Assembly: GCA_003999685.1 (NCBI GenBank)
Contig: CP021223.1
Coordinates: forward strand, 2,542,001-2,606,000
DNA length: 64,000 bases
Reading direction: 5' to 3'
DNA from: Taiwanofungus camphoratus
Taxonomy: Eukaryota > Basidiomycota > Agaricomycetes > Polyporales > Taiwanofungaceae
This document shows, piece by piece, positions 12,201 through 22,650 of the stretch. Within the stretch, counting starts at the first letter, position 1, and the number at the start of each line of letters is the position of its first letter. The notes below the pieces were generated by a model that saw only the letters and a list, made by a program, of their open reading frames with translations, was not told the origin of the DNA and did no database searches. The translations under genes were made by a program, and so were the position numbers.

Positions 12201-12290
12201 GAGCTCTCTCCCTCTTCCTCGCCATCACGTTGATAGGCGCCAGGCCCTTCTAGGCCCCACGGAGTGCCCTCACTCGACCCTAGGACCTTA
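9234..12290 (+). pseudogene. Zinc-cluster-like gag/cargo gene interrupted by an LTR
   Basis: The start ATG at 9234 gives MFDDMDSDSVGLAYGDVLAL. A 73-nt intron (9345-9417) joins RW to GNWQVLAQAS, followed by a predicted coiled coil (ERDAQRELACTTEQLRTEMA) and an Ala/Ser-rich linker. An LTR sits at 9742-11432. Removing it with one TSD copy restores the frame (HRPSAR-AKAAASTRAASQ). After another intron (acceptor at 11712) comes CNRC...C...CGKC...GC with spacing CX2CX8CX8CX2CX6C, close to a fungal Zn2Cys6 cluster. A later exon (about 11937-12290) ends in an acidic/His-rich tail. An in-frame TGA at 11647-11649 and the insertion indicate decay. The position just after LTR copy B suggests a retroelement gag-like or captured gene. 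No enzymatic domain is visible. Confidence 0.55.
9742..11432 (-). mobile_element. Solo LTR, TGAT...ATCA family (copy C, minus orientation)
   Basis: This 1,691-bp copy begins TGATGAGTCCTG and ends GGTCGTATCA on the plus strand, the reverse complement of the family ends. It is flanked by a perfect 4-bp target duplication, TCGG at 9738-9741 and 11433-11436. The host gene frame is restored on excision. CpG is well kept, so the insertion is recent. It is inverted relative to copy B. The short open frame at 10537-10905 inside it is conserved as DNA in the family, not as a protein I can name. Confidence 0.88.
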
Positions 12291-13149
12291 GTCATACCTT
12301 CGATGCCACTTGACGTGTCTGATATAGCCTGAAAAGCCACCACGGGACTCTTCAATGGCTTCAAATTATGCCACAGCCACTCTGCCAGTTCCGGTCCGAC
12401 GTTCCGGTGTACTGTTCCCTCTACGCACAATACGGCACATGCAGTTGCCACTCCGATATCACTCAATCTGCTACGACGTGCCACTCGATGTACTCGATAA
12501 TGCTATGGCCCCAGGTCTTGTCTTAGTATATTTCATGCCACTCCGAAGTTTGTAGTATGCAAGTAGTTAGGATGCCACTCATACTACGCCACTCCCGATG
12601 CGCCTTACATTATAGTACAGTAGTATAAACATGATGTACAGTGTCTCGGAACAACAGAGAAGTTTTCCCCCATCCTGCAGAGCTCAAGAAGAGCACCTTT
12701 GAGTCAGTCTTCTACTGCGTTCTACTGTGTCCTTCCGTCTTCGATTACATTTGAAGAGTTGCATCTACTATCCGCCTTCTACAGTATTTTGAAGGGTTGC
12801 ATCTTGTCCGTCTTCGACATCCGTCGAAGGGTTGCATTCAGTCTTATGTCTGCCTTCGAGTCATATCGAAGGGTTGCACTAGCATCTCTCTCTAACCCAA
12901 GTCCGCCTTCTACAGTAATTGAAGGGCTGCGTATCAGCTAAGTCCTCACGTTTAAGCCTCTCCTTAGTATAGTACAGCATAGTAGCGCATTGAAGCTACA
13001 TCGAGCAGTCGCAACACATATCATAGGTCATCAAAGACCTTTGTAGACATCTCTTGACCCATTTGAGACCAGAAACCCTTTGCTGCTGACTCTCCCCTAG
13101 CACACTAACTAAGTACTATAGCCTTTCAGCTTCTCTAGGTTGTACCCAG
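12291..13149. repeat. Non-coding repeat-bearing stretch between cargo gene and gypsy pol
   Basis: Two local repeat sets lie here. At about 12304-12595 a GCCACTC/GCCACTT heptamer recurs about eight times at irregular spacing. At 12735-12938 five units of about 36-53 bp each carry a CTTCGA...TCGAAG-type inverted repeat followed by GGGTTGCAT. No gene is seen. The 3' LTR expected for the neighbouring gypsy element is absent here. Confidence 0.6.
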
Positions 13150-15063
13150 TTGGGGTTGGAGTGTTATAGTGCGTATCACCATTCCCTTGAGTTTCACATG
13201 TTTTGCTAGTACCACCTGTGCTAGCTCCATAGCCAAGTGTGCGTCTTCCCGAATCTTCTGCAAGTTCTGCAGTCAATAAGCTGCACCAGGGGTGTCCGAT
13301 CCCAGATGCACGACGGGGATCCTTCGAGGTTCATAGCCCATCATGACCTTGAAAGGTGACACCTTGATTGTAGAGTGCTCATGCAAATTGTGAGCGAATT
13401 GTGCTGAGCCCAGCAGCGATGACCAGTTGTCCAGATTGTTGCTCATGAAGCATCACAGGTAGATCTTGAGCTCTTGATTGACTCATTCCATCTCTTCATC
13501 TGTTTGGGGATGAAACACTGTGCTTATTGCTGACTTGACTCCAGTCATACAGCAGAGCTCCTGGAAAACCTTTGATGCAAATTGCGGTCCCCGATCGCTG
13601 ATGATCTTATCCGGAAGGCCAAACCACTTGTAAACCTCACAATATAATGCCTCAGCTGTCCCAGATGCGTCAATTGTTTTGTTGCATGGAATGAAAACTA
13701 CCCCCTTCATAAGGTCGTGGTCCACAACAACCAAAATTGAATCGTAGCCCTCTGAAGTTGGCAGATCTGTAATGAAGTCACAGCAGAAAGTGCTGAATGG
13801 AGTGGCATGCTGTGCGGATTTGATCAGAAGTAGGGCCAGTCGGATGGGGTGTGTGTTGACCTTCATTTGCTGGCAGGTGCTGCAACCTTTGATATATTGT
13901 GTGACAAAGTCAGCCATGCCTGGCCACCAGTAGTCTTGTCAAATAGACAAGAGAGTTTTCTGAATTCCAGGGTGGCCAGCGAAGGGGAGGTTGTGATAGT
14001 TTGAGACCATTTATCACTGCAGATCCTCGTCCATAAGAATGTATACCCTATTATCATAGAGGAGATCGCCATCTTGAATTGTCCAGTGGTCATTAAGGCC
14101 TTCCCATGCATTACACATTCCTTCCGTGTACAGCGAGCCATTTATGCATGCTTCTGCGATGGAAGCTCAGAGACTGGTGTTGATTGCTGCTGTCCAGACT
14201 TTGTCGGGTAAGATGGTTACGTCCTGATTGTCCGACAAACCGTCATCATGGTCAGGGCATCGGGAGAGCGGGTCGCTTTGCACCATTTGCATGCCAGGTA
14301 TGTGAACCAACTGGTAATCAAATTTGGATAGGTGAAAAGCCCATCGTGCCTGTCTTCAATTGAGGTTTTGTGCTGTTTTCCAGTACATCAGATTCTTGTG
14401 GTCACTGTAGATCATGACTGGATACAGACTGCTGATGAGAAGATGACTTCATTTGTTGAGTCCTCACATGATGTCCATGAGTTCCCGGTCATAGACATCG
14501 TAATTTTGCTCAGCTGGCGTCATGCTCTGTGAAATATACCCACATGGGTGCCAATTGCCATTGTCATCCTTTTGCCTGAGGACAGCTCCAATGATGAACT
14601 TCGAAGCATCCATTTCCAGCGCAAATGGTTTCTCTGGGTTGGGCATCTGCAAAACGGGTTGTTCCAGGAAGGCTTTCTTTAAGGCCTCAAAAGCTTCCTG
14701 TTGTTCATTGTCCCAGTGCCATTTGACGTCTTTGCATGTAAGTGAGACCAGAGGTTGAGCCAGATGTGAGAACCTATGTATGAACTGGTGGTAGAAGTTC
14801 CCAAACCCGATGAATGACCTGACCTCCCTGAGGTTCTTGGGAACTGGCCAATCCTTGATGCTGGCTACCTTGATGGGGTTCATGGTGAGCTGTCCTGGTC
14901 TGATGATCATGCCTAAGAATTTGACTTCTTGCACATCAAATTTGCATTTCTCTGGTTTGAGATAGAGGTCATTATCTCGAAGTTGCTCGATCACCCATCG
15001 TGTTCGCTTCTTGTGCTCGTCAGAATCCATTGAGTAGATAAGGATGTCATCCATGTAGATCGC

Positions 15064-16859
15064 TGATACGACCTAGGGGACCCTGGTACCTAGGGAGTGC
15101 TCCGCAACGTGGCTGGGGGTAGTGTGATAACTGTGAGGGTGTGAGGGTAGGAGCTACAACCTGTATGATACCGGGAAACCTGTATGTCTTGTTTTTATAA
15201 GTGGGGGAGTAAGGGGTCAAGGGTCCTGCACAACAGGATCTTGTTCCTAAGTGCTATACTATCCCTAAGGCCTTGCGAGGCCCTCCGAAGTACGCGAAGT
15301 TCTTCGAGATTCTGCGAAGTTCTTCGAAGTTTTAGCTAAATCGCGCGAGCTGACTTCGTGGGCTGTATAGAGTTAGGGAGCAATAAGCCAATGGACTATA
15401 ATTTCTACTAAGCGGCAGAGGGTACGAGACTGCGGCGAAGTCCTTTTAGCTAGAGTTAGCTAAAGGGTGTAAGGCTTAGAGGTTTGTTAGAGCGAGGTGG
15501 GCGAGGTTTGGCTAGCATAGGAGACTTGTAGGAGAGGTCGGATGGTTCGGAGAGCTAATACTTGGAATAGGAATGAGGGAACGAGGTTGCTGGAAGCTCT
15601 GAAGTGTCTGATGTCGTCGAGGTGTGGGTCGGAAAGCTCGAGGGCGTAGAGAGATGTGCTATAGCCTGTAATGAAGGCTATGGGGGAGTCGTAGGGTTAT
15701 TCGTAGGACGTAGGGATGACGCAACGTGAGCCTAAGGGTATAACTAAGGCGGAGGCCCACCGGATAGGTGCTATAAGAGGTGCTGAAGGGTGCGAAGTCA
15801 CAGCGACTTTCATAGATCGTAGTGCGTAGTTCGAGAAGCGTAGACGTGGTTCGTAGATATATCGCGAGCGTAGACGTAGTTCAAAGGTACTGAAACGAAG
15901 CTGGGGTGGAGACTTAGGGACCTTAGGACCGTTCCTAAGGTTGTACTTGCGACGCTTTCCTGAGATCGGAGCTACAGGGGAACTGGTATTTCAAAGAGAG
16001 AAGCGTGCAGTGAGGGGTCTCTGTCGTACATAGTAAACTACCTCTGACTAAATAGGGGAGCGTGAGGTGAACTAATCTTGTGTGAAGTGATCCTTACGAG
16101 TCCGAAATGTGTACTAAAACACATGGACTTCGAAGTGAACACGAGAAGGATAGGAACTAATTAGGAACTGAAACAGGGGAACTACGAACGGTAGAAAGGT
16201 GACCAACTTCATTCACGAGGGCGGAATGACTATCCGAGAGCAGCCATGCGCCGTGATCACCTATCTTAGCAGGCTAAGAGCGCACGAAGTTCTTAGCAGC
16301 GGGACTTGGCCTAATCGGGGCAGGAGGTGTCCTAACTAGGTGGAGGGTCATATGGGTACGCCCTAGGATGACCTTATGGCATAGGATCGAGACCCATGAG
16401 GGTGCACAAGGCTTCCTAAGTCCAACTTCCAGAACTTCGGACCGTTTCAGAGCCTATCAGAGGTAACTGCAATCACAAGAGCTAGGAAAGACTTAGCTAA
16501 GACTTCTTAGCTAAGCCCGAGATGAGTGACGTAGTAGATAGGACCTAGATCCAATGGAGCAGTATGGGAGGGCCGGCAGTGTCCGATAGTGGACTTAGCA
16601 GGAGTTAGGGACTTTGTGTCTAGCATTTGAAACCTCGTAGCACCTCGTGTGACTTCACAAGACTTCGTAGGGTGTTAGAAGGGTTTAGGAAGGAGAGGGG
16701 GCGTTAGAAGGGTTTAGGAAGGAGAGGGGGCGTTAGGAATATTATAGGAACCTATCCCTCCTGTCGTAGGCTGTAGGAGAGTCTTAGAGTGGTCGGTTGG
16801 GGGATTAGAAAGCTTCTAATAATCACGATTCGGGGCCCAGGAGGCTACGGGACTCATCA
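15064..16859 (+). mobile_element. Solo LTR, TGAT...ATCA family (copy D)
   Basis: This 1,796-bp copy begins TGATACGACCTAGGGGACC and ends GGGACTCATCA, flanked by a perfect 4-bp duplication TCGC (15060-15063 and 16860-16863). It lies in the gypsy reverse transcriptase immediately before the YMDD box. Excision with one TSD copy restores EEWLA-IYMDD in frame. CpG-rich motifs are intact, so it is among the youngest copies. TTTTTATAAG lies near 15192-15201. A local duplication of GGGGGCGTTAG with its flanks occurs near 16680-16735. Confidence 0.9.
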
Positions 16860-16911
16860 TCGCTAACCATTCTTCCTTGAGCATGTCTGCAAAGACCGTG
16901 TTCATCATCTG

Positions 16912-16969
16912 TTAGAATATTGCCAGAGAGTTGCACATCCATTAGAATGTTGCCAGAGAGTTGCACATC
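16912..16969. repeat. 30-bp-period tandem duplication in gypsy RT
   Basis: TTAGAATRTTGCCAGAGAG followed by TTGCACATC occurs twice, at 16912-16939 and 16942-16969. The period is 30 bp, which is ten codons, over the conserved RT segment [10 protein letters not shown]. The duplication keeps frame but falls beside stop codons. Confidence 0.85.
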
Positions 16970-19960
16970 TCAAAGAACATTACCAGGGGTTTGTAGAATG
17001 AGGGAGGTTCTTCTCCCGCTGCTGGAATGCCGAAAGCTGCCTTCCATTTGTCACCTTCTTTGATATGAAGGTTGTTGTATCCCTGATGAAGGTCCATCTT
17101 TGTGAAGATTGTGGCATTGTTGAGGCATTCCAAGAGCTCTGTAACAAGGGGGAGAGGGTATCAGTCCTTGATTGTTCCCTCATTGAGTTCCCTGTAATCC
17201 TGGCATGGTCGGTATCCACCGTCCTTCTTATCCACGAAGAAGAATGGACTAGCGAGTGGCGATTTGGATGGTTGAATGTACCCTTTCTCCAAGTTCTCCT
17301 CAAGGAACTTGTCCAGCTTGGCTTGCTGGTTGCAGTTGAGGGAGTACGTTGTCTGCTTGAAATCCTTAAAGTCTGGCTTGAGATTGATCTCATGGTCGTA
17401 CTTCAAATGCTGGGGATGTCTCGTGGCCTTAGCCTTGTCGAACACTGAGAGGAAGTCGTGGAGGTACTCAGAGATGAGCTCCATAACCGGTTTTTCCTCT
17501 TTCTTGGCATGTTCCTTGATTGTGAGTTCTGTTGACGTGATGAGTCGACCAATGTCATGCTTGACCTGCCAGATAAGACCGTTGTCCAGACAACGATAAC
17601 CACCATCGAGAGGGTATTCTGTCTCCTTGAGAGGTGCATCTTGATACACTAGATGCGAGTCCCATCTGTATGTTGTGATCCGATCGTCTCCCTCAATGAA
17701 CACTATGACCAGTTCATCATTGTCGATTGTCTCCATCGTCTGATCCAAGGTGATACTGTTGACTGATTGTTCTTCCAGGGTTTCGACTGGTAAGTCACAG
17801 TGCGCTGTCTGCCTAGGCATGTCTGTCATCAGTAAGACAGGAGACATGGTGTTGATCACCTCAAAATCTCCCTCGTCTTCTACCTCTTCAACAGTGGGCT
17901 GCCGTTGTTGCTGTAAATGTTTGTCTCATTTGACGAGAAATGCTGCTACTTGTGGACATGGGGGTGCTGACCAATCTACTTTGTAGTCCAGTACAGGATC
18001 CAAGGCTTCTTCCTGTTCCTGTGTGGCTAGTTTCTTCAGCTCCAGTCATGCAACCTGTTGTGCGATGATCCCCTTCTTCCATTCCTGAGATTCCTCCAGG
18101 GTCATGCGGTGCTTCAGTTCCACATGACCCCCCTTCCAGTCGATACTGGGGTTCTCGAGTTTGAGCCAAGTATGTCCAAAGATGATGTCTTCATTCTCTA
18201 TACTGGCCATGTATGCTTTGACAAATCAGGGTTTGTTCCCGATTTTGTATGACAGTAAGGCTCACCTGTGTATGAGTGCTTGCTTGTTGGCTGTGCTGTC
18301 CATGTTGAACACCAGTATGGGGCACAGCAGCGCCTCCATCTGTAACTTGTGTTCCTTAACGAATCGTGGATGCACAAATATTTCTGATGCGCCACTATCG
18401 ATAAAGGCATGTGCTTTGACATCTTTTCGTCCCACAGTGATCGGAATGTGAAATGCTCTGTCATTTTGAACTACAAGTACAACACGGGACAGTGAAATGG
18501 ATATGGGCAGTGGTTGCGTCAGCTCACCCTGCCCCTTTAAAAATCCTCCATTCCTAACTCCTCAAACATCGCCCTCTTCTCATCCAATAGGAGCATCTTG
18601 ATGTAGGAGCAGAAGTCCATTGAAGGCCGTGCCTCAGGTTCCTTCGAGGTGCTCCGTTGGCCTAACTTGGCCATCTTCTTCTGACATCTACGCATCAAGT
18701 GTCCTTCTTTGTGGCAGTAGAAACATAGACAATTGTCCATGTGGTACTTCCTTTCCTTCTCACTCAGGCTGCAGCCATCCTCCCACTTCTTGGTGAATGG
18801 CGTGAAACATGGGGTCATGAGTGCATCCACTTCCATGGGTTCACCATAGTCAATGTTCATAGTGGTGGAGAGGGTTTGGTCAATCCCTCTGTAGACAGCA
18901 TCGAGATGAAGAACGTTGGTGTACCATTTCTCCATGGAGTTGGGTCACTCCATGTCGGTGCAGCCTGCAAGTGTCATGTAGATCTGGCAGTCCAGACCCT
19001 TGATGAAGATTGCTCTCAATGTGGGGTAATCGTTCTCGGTGTGTTGGCCATTGAGGCCCACGAAGGCATCCTTTAACTTGGCCTTCTCTGCCAGGAGTCG
19101 GAACCTTTCCACATACATCTTTGTACTGACCCTGGTCTTCTTGTTTAGTTGCTTGGCCGGCAACTCCATTAGCACTTGGTGAGCTCTCTGGACTCCTTCG
19201 TGCTCGAGGAAAGTGAGTTGCAAACTCACTTTGAATACATTCCAGCTAGCATAGGGAGCTTGCCCTCCCATGGCCCGTTCATAAAATGTATTACACTAGA
19301 TATGTGCATCCTGCCCTTCTTTCATGAGAGCTACTATGTAAGCAATCTTTGCATCATCGCTCAATCCCTGATTGTTGGTGGCAGTAAGATAGTGCTCCAC
19401 CTGCTGGAGGAAACGCTCCAGATCTTCTCCTTGCCCAGTGAACGGATCTAGTGCAGGAATGTTGAGCTTAAGGGGTCGACTCCCCTGTTGCTGTTGCGCT
19501 GAAAGGTGTGCTATGAGTGCCTCGAGCTTCGCCCTGGTCATTGTTGCAATGATAGCCATTGTGGTAGGGGTGGTAGGGGTTACAGGTGTGGTAGGGAGTG
19601 ATGGGAAGGTGGGAGTGGTCAGCGTGGCTATCAACAGTGTCGAAGGTATCAACGTGGGAAAGAAACCAGCTGGGTCTTTTCCATCTGATGGAGGGTTACG
19701 TCTGAAATAGAAGGCTAATTTCTCCTGTGCTCATTGAGCCGAAATTGTCCCTGCCCATGTGAGTGGGAAGTTCGGGTAGATCAGGTCGAGGTTCTGATCA
19801 ACGAAAGTCCAATGAAGATGATCATACAGAAGCGGTGTGTCATTTACTTGAGTCGGCAATCCTCAAACAGTGGGGTCGACTGTCTTGATGGTAGACGTGG
19901 TGTCTAATGATTAGCCCTACTAGATAAGACTAGGGGTGACTTAGTGTAAGTTCGATCTTT

Positions 19961-20502
19961 TGATACAAGCTGGTATCAATGACAGTAGAGCCTTGAACAT
20001 GAGGGCCTGACTATAAGAGATAGTAGCGAGGACTTAAGGACAATACAGAGTCCTCTCGGGCGAAGTCAATAAGAGTCGAGTGAGTACTCAGATATAAAGT
20101 GAGAGATCGTAAGATACAAGTATTGGATTGCTAGAATCCTGGTAACCAGATCAAACTTAAGGTCCGACCTACAAAGTACAGGGCCTTATATATGTATTCT
20201 ACTCTGTGCACGGACCATAGCATGTGATCTAAGAAGCAGCATGAGTAAGTATAAGTAAGGCAATATGAGTCATCGGGCTGTATTAGCAATACGTATGCGT
20301 AAAACGAAATGTGTGAGCAGGCTCAATATGAGTCAGTGTCCATGAGTAACTGGGGTCCGTCTGGGGCCCGTACCATAAGCAGCAATGAGTTAAAGAGCTG
20401 CGCAAGAAGCTGGACCTACCCGAGGCCCGTCTGATAAGCAAAAGGTCACAGGACCAATCTGAGGTCCGACTGATAAGATACGAGAGAAAAGAAATTGTAT
20501 CA
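19961..20502 (-). mobile_element. 5' LTR of the gypsy element
   Basis: On the minus strand it starts TGATACAATTTC and ends CTTGTATCA, giving 8-bp terminal inverted repeats TGATACAA/TTGTATCA and a 542-bp LTR. It lies directly upstream of gag and contains a TATATATG-type site near 20190-20200. The start is supported by the terminal repeats; the primer binding site after it is not clearly recognisable. Confidence 0.65.
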
Positions 20503-20756
20503 GTGATATGTCATTCATGTCAAGCTCAAATAGTATGCTATTCTTCCTCCTCTTGCAATCATGTCAGGCCACACACCTATCATAGTCCAACAGCTTTATT
20601 GATGAACCAAGTAGCTAGACATTTACTGTAACACTATGTGAAAAGCCTCACTTACAGCCCCATCATGCAAGAAATATCCTCTGCAGCCAGTTAGATATTG
20701 TCAGCAAATGCCAAAATGACATAGGTATTCAAAGAATATGTGTCATACCTTGTTCT

Positions 20757-21500
20757 TCTTATCCAGAGCTGTGGTGTTCAACTCATCCTCAACATTGAGC
20801 TGAGAAGATGTAGCTGGGGACCTATATGTATGCCTTAGCTTCTTCAGCAGAGGTGTAATCACATCTGTCTGTGAACCAGGGTTATTGTAACAATACATCC
20901 CAATCTAAAAGAAACACACTGTTAAATTGTGAGCTTGTTGGTTTTGCAGCAATGACTTGGATTTTGGCCACTTGTTGTCAAGGTGCACCAATATTTGAAT
21001 TGGTTGTCCTACATAACCATTGTCCACACACTGAGCATCTGCAATCAGTTGAACAATTGCAGGATCAAGTGGCTGTGATTCTGGCTCAGTTTCTAAGTCA
21101 TCAGCGGCCTCATTGGATGGTGAATGCCCAGGTAGAAGCACTGAGCCTTTCGACACTGACATCACACTATGAGCTCATTTTCACAATGGGGGTGCCACAC
21201 CAATGCTGCTACTTGAAGATGCCAAAGCGGGATGTTCTGGCCTGAAATTCAGGTCAGCCACAGTGATACTGATGGTCTTATGATCATTTGGGACAAAAAT
21301 TAGTTGGCATATTGAATGAAAACTTGACATTACTCACCAAAGGCCCCAAAATACCCACAGGGGTTTGAAGGACCACAACGGTAATTGGAGTTGTTGCTTC
21401 CACTCTGACAGTGTGCATGACATCTTCAGGAGGTGCCATGAGATGAAGATCACTGATGCAATCTCAAAGGCTCGAAGCTGCAGACCAGTCAACTGGTCAC
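20757..21500 (-). pseudogene. Decayed minus-strand ORF, function unknown
   Basis: I do not recognise this gene. Minus-strand pieces are MAPPEDVMHTVRVEATTPIT...VGILGPL, then a GTGAGT donor, then PEHPALASSSSSIGVAPPL, two TGA stops, VMSVSKGSVLLPGHSPSNEA, and QPLDPAIVQLIADAQCVDNG running on to WPKSKSLLQNQ. After the acceptor TTTCTTTTAG at about 20908 the sequence continues IGMYCYNNPGSQTDVITPLL and ends at a GTATGA donor near 20757. Both stops could be CGA-to-TGA transitions, matching the CpG loss of the surrounding DNA. The gypsy LTR at 20502 probably removed the 3' end. Confidence 0.4.
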
Positions 21501-21744
21501 TCGAACCTAGGCCTATGAAGCTTATTAGCATGGCACCAACAGTATTCAACATACCACAGTCACATGGTTTTTAAGCCTTTATTCTTGCACTCAAACCATT
21601 CGAAAATGATGTATGTAGCATGAGCTCACAGGACACACAAAAATCAGCCTTCTAAAGGTTCAATGTGACAGGTCTGCATTTCAACCCCTAATAGGTAGTC
21701 AACCCTAAAAGTATGATAAACGGTTGAAAGTCACATTTGGGCAA

Positions 21745-22130
21745 TTACACGGTCAAAATTCGGACACTGTGGTGCACACAGTGTGCGCGACCTCGACAGT
21801 GTACACTTCCCTGACCTTCGCGACGAGGCCTGCGGGCGGCAGCTTCTCTTTCCAGCCGCGGCGCGTCCCGAGGTCGAACACGAAGGTGTCTTGCCAATGC
21901 GAGACGGAGTGGTGCAGTATTGAACGCGAGCGAGGGCAGGCGTCCCACTCCGTGCTCCTCACGCAGTGTTAATGACTCTGAGGGAGGGAAGCGGCACGTG
22001 TGCGCGCCTTCGAGCGCCGAGACGGTGCACACTGCAGTAAGCCTGGTTCTTGGCAGGCAGGGGCAGGAGCTCGTGACTGCTGATTCTGTCAGATTGGCAA
22101 GGACGTAAATCATCGCCGCTTGGCTGGGGC
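21745..22130 (-). pseudogene. Metallo-beta-lactamase-type gene remnant, N-terminal part
   Basis: Spread over shifting minus-strand frames are pieces in the order expected for the N-terminus of fungal lactonase-like metallo-beta-lactamases: LPLPAKNQAYCSV, VSALEGAHT, LPSLAF, then DTFVFDLGTRRGWKEKLPPA and VAKVREVYTVEV. The FVFDLGTRRxW block is the most telling. Frameshifts and the absence of the HxHxDH region show a truncated pseudogene. It lies at the exact junction between CpG-poor repeats (left) and GC-rich single-copy DNA (right). It is a different subfamily from the intact gene at 38982-40437. Recognition rests on memory of the family. Confidence 0.5.
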
Positions 22131-22650
22131 AGGGAAGACGTCAATATATCAGACAGCGCACAGCAAGGTTAACGCTCCGGAGGTGAGGTCACTGCAAATG
22201 GGCAAGCCCGGGCGCTCGGTAGTCGCAGCGGCGGAGATGGGCAACGTCTTCTATTCACTGTCACTGGACAAGATCCATTCGAGCGCAGCTGTCGTTTGTC
22301 ACGACTGACCAAAGAAGGGCTCCCTTTGTAAATGGCAAATGGAAGACTGGGAAGCAGCTTCACCGCCGAGTATTCCAACCAAGTCACATCTCGGCAGACA
22401 TTGTTGGACAGTTGTCAGTCTGAAAATGGGGCATCTAGGGACTATCGAACGCGTCGCACAATGCGGTCTATACACATCTAGGGCGCGGCCCGACATGATG
22501 ATACCGTATATTCGTGAACGATGACCTCTACAATACAACACTATACAACACTGCGCAATAAACATATCCTCCCCATCACAATCACCAAGTCGACGGCCTG
22601 GAGTGGAGAAGACGGCATCAGTGCCCGCGACACGCCACGCAGTGCGCCAC
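22131..22650. other. Intergenic, 3' flank of the OPT gene
   Basis: Nothing recognisable; short open frames only. It probably contains the 3' UTR of the transporter transcribed from the right. Confidence 0.6.

Larger units (their letters stand above)
13150..20502 (-). mobile_element. Ty3/gypsy retrotransposon, decayed, 3' truncated, split by an LTR
   Basis: In minus-strand order the parts are: 5' LTR; gag core (LDPFTGQGEDLERFLQQVEH near 19430); zinc knuckle CFYCHKEGHLMRRC (about 18684-18725); aspartic protease AFIDSGASEIFVHP (about 18375-18415); reverse transcriptase with KSPLASPFFFVDKKDGGYRP (about 17240) and the YMDDILIYS box at 15054; RNase H (ALEMDASKFIIGAVL near 14610); integrase zinc-finger region; and integrase core with DFITDLPTSEGYDSILVVVD and SDRGPQFASK, down to ARKHVKLKG-like sequence at about 13190. 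Frameshifts and in-frame TAG/TGA codons occur throughout, for example at the end of the first gag frame. The 3' LTR is missing. Neighbouring repeats show serial nesting. The element is not functional. Confidence 0.92.

Noticed and set aside
19961-20000. TGGTATCA as a plus-strand primer binding site of another element
   Set aside because: It belongs to the inverted repeat at the end of the minus-strand gypsy LTR, and no plus-strand retroelement follows it.
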